Below are positions 59,189 through 64,000 of a DNA stretch of 64,000 bases, in pieces. The stretch comes from Hyalella azteca. Its lineage: Eukaryota > Arthropoda > Malacostraca > Amphipoda > Hyalellidae. The notes beneath the pieces were generated by a model. That model searched no databases. It saw nothing but the letters and a program-made list of their open reading frames with translations, and had not been told where the DNA came from. The stretch is from the NCBI RefSeq assembly GCF_000764305.2, contig NW_025941602.1, forward strand, positions 1 through 64,000, read 5' to 3'. Position numbers and translations under genes: made by a program. Every line of letters begins with the position of its first letter. The first letter of the stretch is position 1.

Positions 59189-59800
59189 ATGCTCGTAATG
59201 TTATGCAGTGCGCGGTTAGCATACGAGCCCATGACCGCTGACTTCCCCCATTATGATGGCGTGAATTTTTTGCGTGAGTATTTGCGACGCACAAAGCTAG
59301 AACATTACAGACTCCTTAGCAAAGGGAAAGCGATAGACTCTGAACTTGACTGCATCCATTCCATGGTCCCTATGCAGCAAAGCCGCGCATTTTTAATGCC
59401 GTTCGTTCATTGCGGTGTGTGTAGGATGCGCGCCATCCATTATCACATGGAACACCATGATAATGAGGGTCACGTTAACGTTCTTTACCTGCTGGGCGGC
59501 GCGTTACGAAGCACTCAACTGGAAACTTGCGCCGCAATGCGGTTCATATGCAACCCTTGTTGCTCCATATGCAACCTTTGTTGCTCCATATGCAACCTTT
59601 GTGGCTCCATATGCAACCTTTGTGGCTCCATAAGCAACCTTTGTGGCTCCATATGCAACGTTTGTGGCTCCATATGCAACCTTTGTTGCACCATATATGC
59701 AACCTTTGTGGCTCCATATGCAACCATGCACATTTTTCAAGGACTGCCTTCGCTGATTTCATTTTATGTGGGTTACGTTCAACGATGGTTGCTCCACTAG
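59189..59800 (+). CDS. Longest open frame in the window (203 codons), unassigned, with a heptad repeat
   Basis: The ATG at 59189 opens about 118 codons of complex sequence (for example YDGVNFLREYLRRTKLEHYR and HCGVCRMRAIHYHMEHHDNE). It then enters the 21-bp satellite, which is in frame and yields about seven copies of the heptad S-I-C-N-L-C-G, and closes with PSLISFYVGYVQRWLLH. GC of the non-repeat part is near 46%, higher than the flanks. No signal peptide, domain or splice boundary is recognisable, and other registers of the satellite are equally open. The non-repeat N-terminal part is the reason I list it. It could be an exon of an unknown gene, a transposon remnant, or chance. Confidence 0.25.
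   Translation: MLVMLCSARLAYEPMTADFPHYDGVNFLREYLRRTKLEHYRLLSKGKAIDSELDCIHSMVPMQQSRAFLMPFVHCGVCRMRAIHYHMEHHDNEGHVNVLYLLGGALRSTQLETCAAMRFICNPCCSICNLCCSICNLCGSICNLCGSISNLCGSICNVCGSICNLCCTIYATFVAPYATMHIFQGLPSLISFYVGYVQRWLLH
59549..59727. repeat. 21-bp satellite (TGCAACCTTTGTGGCTCCATA)n
   Basis: About eight units with few substitutions (ttgttgctcc, cataagcaac, caacgtttgt) and one unit with a two-base insertion (atatatgc) near 59694. The 21-bp period keeps frames open on both strands. Confidence 0.95.
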
Positions 59801-62800
59801 CGATATTCTTGTACTGAAAGCAAAATCGACACATAACTCATTAGGCAAGCGTGCTATTTTCAAATGGTTGCAACTTGACTACCATTAAATCTATTTCCAA
59901 TATTTTTTGTTGCTACAGTAAATACTTACCACGTTTTAATAAACTTTTGTTTTAATAATTTTTGCGTAACTGCCTTACTTGCGTACGTTTTTAGTGAGTT
60001 CATTAAAACGCAGTGAGTGTGTTACCTTGCTTCAACTCTCTAGTGCGGTCACCATTCGTAACGGTATTGTGAGGTTTCATAATATTTGCAATTTCAAAAC
60101 TTGCGCAAGTTCTATTTTATGTCAAATATTTTGGTTGTACAATGATTCATTTGTGAGCTCTTAATTTGTGAGTGCCAGTTTATCGCCAGTAGCTCATCTT
60201 TCGATTTGAAATATAATTTCACGATGGAGAAAATTTAACATTGAAAGCGCCGACAATAAATTCGATCGTCAAATTTTGGGGTGCTTGAATATTTGAATGA
60301 AAAAAGGGAAATGATTAGTGTAAATCAGTTTTGTATCCTTAACAACTGTCTTATTATTATATCGACGATCTTTTGGAGTCAGTTCAAGCAGAAGAGTTTA
60401 AGTTGTTGCGAACACCGGGATAGCGAACTGAGGTCGAATAGATCCTGTATAGCAATTCAAAATTGGACTAGTATAATTTTTTATTCTTCCTCTAACGTCT
60501 AGAACACTATACACTGATTATTATCAGTGTAAAGCTGTACATTTATTGCTGAGTTCCTTTAAATAGAATCAGTTTTAGCTGGCATTTGGTCTCATTGGTC
60601 GAAATCATATTGATATCAATTTTCATATGTTTTTCTCAGCATTTTATTATTTAACTTTACGTTCATTACACTTGTTAGACTGCGGCCTACTACTGAGCCA
60701 ACACCTAATCATTTCTTTATCGGCGACAGTATCTCAATATCTTATTTAAAGTTGATTTTTTCGAGATTTTATTTCAGTTTAAAATGATATTTGAGATAAT
60801 ATGAAGATAGCAATGCGCTGCACGACTATATTGTGTTTAAAATAATTAACCTTTTCTCTTTCTTGCTCTGCACTCCGCATTTTTCTTGCGCACTTTCATT
60901 CCTGAAGTCGTTTCATTTCACGACGTTTACGGCTGCCATAATTCACGCGGTTGCACAAAGCCCCGTTTTTACTGTCTTGCTTTATTGTGCACCGTTCCAT
61001 TGCTAGAAAATCTCCGACTTATTGTTGAATATATATTGAGCCTTCAAAAAATACTTCGAAATTGATTTTGAAATGTTTTGCAATGAATGTGATTTTTGGC
61101 CTTTTTCAACTTCTACTGATAATGTTATTCTTTGATAATCATTGAAAATTGTAGTAAAATGAAACGCGAAATTTTCAGTGGAACTTTTGGGTTGACTGTA
61201 CTGCTTGCCTGGCAACGTACGTCTCTTGTGTTGCCCGACGCACCGCAGCGGTCAGGTCTACCGACTTCGCTTGCCTTGCAACGACAATGGTACAGCGTGT
61301 TATAAATATAGGGTAATGGCGTAACGGGCTTATGAACTCATTCAACATGTGCCGTTACGAGCCTATAAAAGCTTTCAAGAATGGCACCTCAGAGTCGTAT
61401 AAATGTATTGTTTATGAAAAAATTTAAATGCTATTTTCGTTTAGAATTCATGCTAGCCATCTCTATCGTTCCTTGTGTTATGACTTGCACATGCTTCTCT
61501 TTTATATTTGCCTTTAAAGGATTTTACGATGCTCGGTAGCGATAAATTTGTCCATTAAAAAAATACAACACTTTTATAGTTCTTCTTACATAAACAGGTT
61601 CGGAATCAGGGAATAAAAGAGGGTTTATAAAGTCGGTATAGGAATATATTGAATTAATGTAATTTTCGTCCTTTAATTACAAATTTACGCAACCCGTATT
61701 CACTTTTTAATTTAAAACTTTCTTTTAAAGCTTGTTAAGGAAGCAAACGCTGTATACCAAGTAATGAATTCGCCAGAATTTGGAGTGCCTTAAAGCAACC
61801 GTTGATTGTTTCTCCCTGCTTGTCTTGAGGAACAATGTTCTCCATTTGTATATTTAAGGACCTAAACTGTTGACAATGGTTATTGTAGACTTTAAATACG
61901 TTGCACTGAACTTATTGTTGCAAGCAACCTCTGCTCGAGTTGTTAAGGACCGGCTTAGAAAATGGATAATCGGGAGAGTGTAGTGGTATTCGAGAGGAAT
62001 TATAATTGTTCGTGTACGTTTTTTGCATGGCATTAAAACGTGAATCTGAAGTGCATTAAAGAAACATGTTTTGAAATGTTAATAAGTGCACCGTTCCATG
62101 ATGAGGAAAAAGCTAATGCATCGCAGATATTATGTATACGTTATTAAAACATATGCTCTGAGGAATAGGTTGTTAAGCATTTACTTGAAATTTATTTAAC
62201 ACTGTCCGGTTAATTAATTAATTCGCTACTGTAGCCCGACATAATTAAATTGTTCAACAAGAATGAAAAACGTTCTCGTGCTAGATCGAGCTTCCTTGCC
62301 CGGCATTTAACCTTCTTATTTCGAAAATAAAAAATAAAACTTGCTCATTTGCTGCGTAAATCATTGTTCTTGGGTAGACAATATATGAAGGTTTAGTGTG
62401 GAGCGTTATAAGGCCCTGATTGAGAATCGAGAGGCTTCGAACAGACTCGGCTCTTCTCTATGCGTTTCTTCACTAATTAGAATAGACTTTACTCCACTCA
62501 TAAATGAGATGGCAATATGGATTTTTCCATGCTTACCCAGCTTCGATATGTCCAGAACTGAGCGAGCCATGCGCTGCACAGCTGCTGGTGGATCGAGAAA
62601 ATTATTTCAATGAATCACACGACGTCCTATATACTTAACTGGCGTAATACATTTTATTAAATGAATCATTTCGGGTAAAAAGTTGAGATTTGTATTGCTC
62701 GTATTCGTTTACATTGAATTGTATTAGTTCATAATTGGTTAAACTTTAAAGTATTTCTAGAATGTTTGATCAATTGTTTGTTCTGAATTGGGTTAAATAT

Positions 62801-63156
62801 CAGTGGGTAGGCTCAAGAGTCTCGTACTTCTTGCATTGGTGCAGACTGTTTCCAAAATTTCCATAAATACCCGTTGGTGATAGGTTATTTCATTAAATTT
62901 TTCTCAACGGTTAACTAGTTATGCATTTTATTCGAAGTTTTTTTCTCATTTTTCTGCGTATAAAATCAATAAATTGATCTCAACAAGCCACATAAAAACT
63001 AATGAGCGTGTTTAATGGTCATTCGGTTACACTCACTATATCATGTCTGTCACAACCTCATATTACCTCGTTTCGTGTACTTTAAATTACTACACCGAGA
63101 CTAAGCCAACCATATGTCACTACATTATGCGTTCAACAATGTAATCTTACCTTGAC
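59801..63156. other. 3.4 kb with no confident gene
   Basis: AT-rich with a slightly GC-richer patch at 61200-61290. The frame at 62398-62613 has no recognisable motif. Confidence 0.4.
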
Positions 63157-63407
63157 TTAACAATTCGGTCCGTTATCATTTCCTGTTACGACTTCCGTCA
63201 TGTCACATGCACGACCGACGAGCTTGTCACGGAGATCGACATATGCAACAAATTGAGTGCTCCCTCCAACCGCGGGCTGCTGGACGGTAAATGCCAGTCC
63301 ATTGTTCCCTGTGACGACACAATAACGCTTGTGGTTGACCGCTCGACTCCTCGTGTTACATGTGCTCTCCAGACACCAAATAAAGGCTTGTCGTGGTTCA
63401 ATATATC
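63157..63407 (-). CDS. Candidate coding block with open frames on both strands (minus preferred)
   Basis: On the minus strand an acceptor-like gatatatttag| opens a frame of 83 codons ending NGPNC and TAA. It includes RYCVVTGNNGLAFTVQQPAV, then GGSTQFVAYVDLRDKLVGRA and CDMTEVVTGND. The codon-aligned plus strand (63166-63411) is also open and Cys-rich (IVPCDDTITLVVDRSTPRVT). GC over this block is near 50%, while both flanks are AT-rich, and the change is abrupt. The minus peptide alternates like beta strands and looks secreted or extracellular in character, but I recognise no family. A donor-like CAAG|GTAAGA follows the minus stop by six bases. Which strand, if either, is coding cannot be decided here. 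Confidence 0.28.
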
Positions 63408-64000
63408 CTAAATATATCAATACTACCAGTTGAAAAGAATAGAGGGAAATGAAACCTTCATATACGGTCTTTAAAAATCCCACATTCCGTATGTTTCCGG
63501 ATATAATTCAGTATTATTTGGACCCTGATTTGATTGGATTTATGAAACCTGATTTTGATCATTTTTCCGATGTCCTTTCATCTAAATAAAACTTGAGTTT
63601 ATTTAAAATCATTGAATGAAGTTTTTACTATTATTCGCCTATAATTCAGATTTATTTTAACAGTTGTAACAGGTTCACACGAGCCCCCATCGATCTTTAT
63701 TGTTCCGTGCGTAGAAATCTTCTATTTTACGTGTGTTGTTGTTAATTTTCTAGCAATAATTTATTGATAAATGGACCATTTTGATCTTTCTCCTTGACTC
63801 AACGTCCAATGCAGTAACGCGTCTTTTAACTATAAGACTAGAGAAAAAATAATACTTAGCTGAACGACGGATTCTTGTCCCTTGCTCCGACCGATGTCGC
63901 AACAAATACTGTATATTAGCCTATTTAACATTTTGCATAATCTCTTTTCACTACGTATAGCCATCTAAATCTGAAATTACAGAAAATTCGTTTGCATTTG
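63408..64000. other. No gene recognised
   Basis: AT-rich end of the window. Nothing to annotate. Confidence 0.45.

Larger units (their letters stand above)
1793..64000 (+). other. Inferred giant intron downstream of the FERM exon
   Basis: The exon ends in a consensus donor (AA|GTAAGT), and no exon carrying the rest of the F1 lobe is recognisable before the window ends. The interval is AT-rich, full of minisatellites and transposon debris, and lacks any convincing multi-exon gene, as expected of a long arthropod intron. It may be interrupted by the candidate exons at 28379-28486 and 44303-44386, both of which can join the FERM exon without a frame change. Nested genes on the minus strand are also possible. 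Confidence 0.5.

Noticed and set aside
59862..59885. A frame reading KWLQLDYH near 59870 that resembles the NWLQLD motif expected after the FERM exon
   Set aside because: A stop follows two codons after the motif, there is no donor, and the acceptor phase needed to join the exon at 1629-1792 does not fit. I take it as coincidence.

Overview
This window reads as intronic DNA of an animal nuclear genome, most likely an arthropod and probably an insect. It is AT-rich, has no operons or tightly packed ORFs, and carries GT..AG-flanked coding islands, a tRNA-derived SINE, a decayed Tc1/mariner transposon and many minisatellites. I cannot name the species from the sequence.

The only coding exon I am reasonably sure of is 1629-1792 (+). 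It encodes the first half of a FERM F1 lobe that most resembles FRMD4A/FRMD4B, with an AG acceptor directly before its ATG and a perfect GTAAGT donor. I did not find the expected next FRMD4 exon, which should carry an NWLQLD-type motif. The remaining 62 kb is therefore best read as one very long intron. Inside it are weaker, unproven coding islands: 16388-16513 (-), 27936-28232 (-, frameshifted coiled-coil remnant), 28379-28486 (+), 31275-31714 (two overlapping strands), 44303-44386 (+, phase-compatible with the FERM exon), 57178-57426 (+), 59189-59800 (+) and 63157-63407 (-).

The dominant content is repetitive. A short dispersed element with a (GTCY)n core, an inverted 13-mer AGCGCATTTTCTC/GAGAAAATGCGCT and a 16-bp palindrome ACTCACTGCAGTGAGT occurs nine times in both orientations. 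Two copies are fused to a roughly 500-bp extension containing a variable 'tacatgatacgatggcg' minisatellite. Two copies form a head-to-head inverted pair (21433-21993), and two lie inside a recent 685-bp direct duplication (25651-27233). Other structure includes a tandem 404-bp unit (7021-7829), a tandem 364-bp unit (23977-24690), a 424-bp tandem unit with splice-like signals (55569-56324), a 12-bp satellite packed with TGACTCA (35929-36325), a 17-bp E-box satellite (52751-52931), a 21-bp satellite that is in frame inside the longest ORF (59549-59727), and several perfect hairpins (3880-3932, 31884-31916, 45700-45757).

No multi-gene system is visible. The observations most worth checking are the GTCY element family, the TGACTCA array, the minus-strand coiled-coil remnant near 28 kb and the phase-compatible exon candidate at 44.3 kb.
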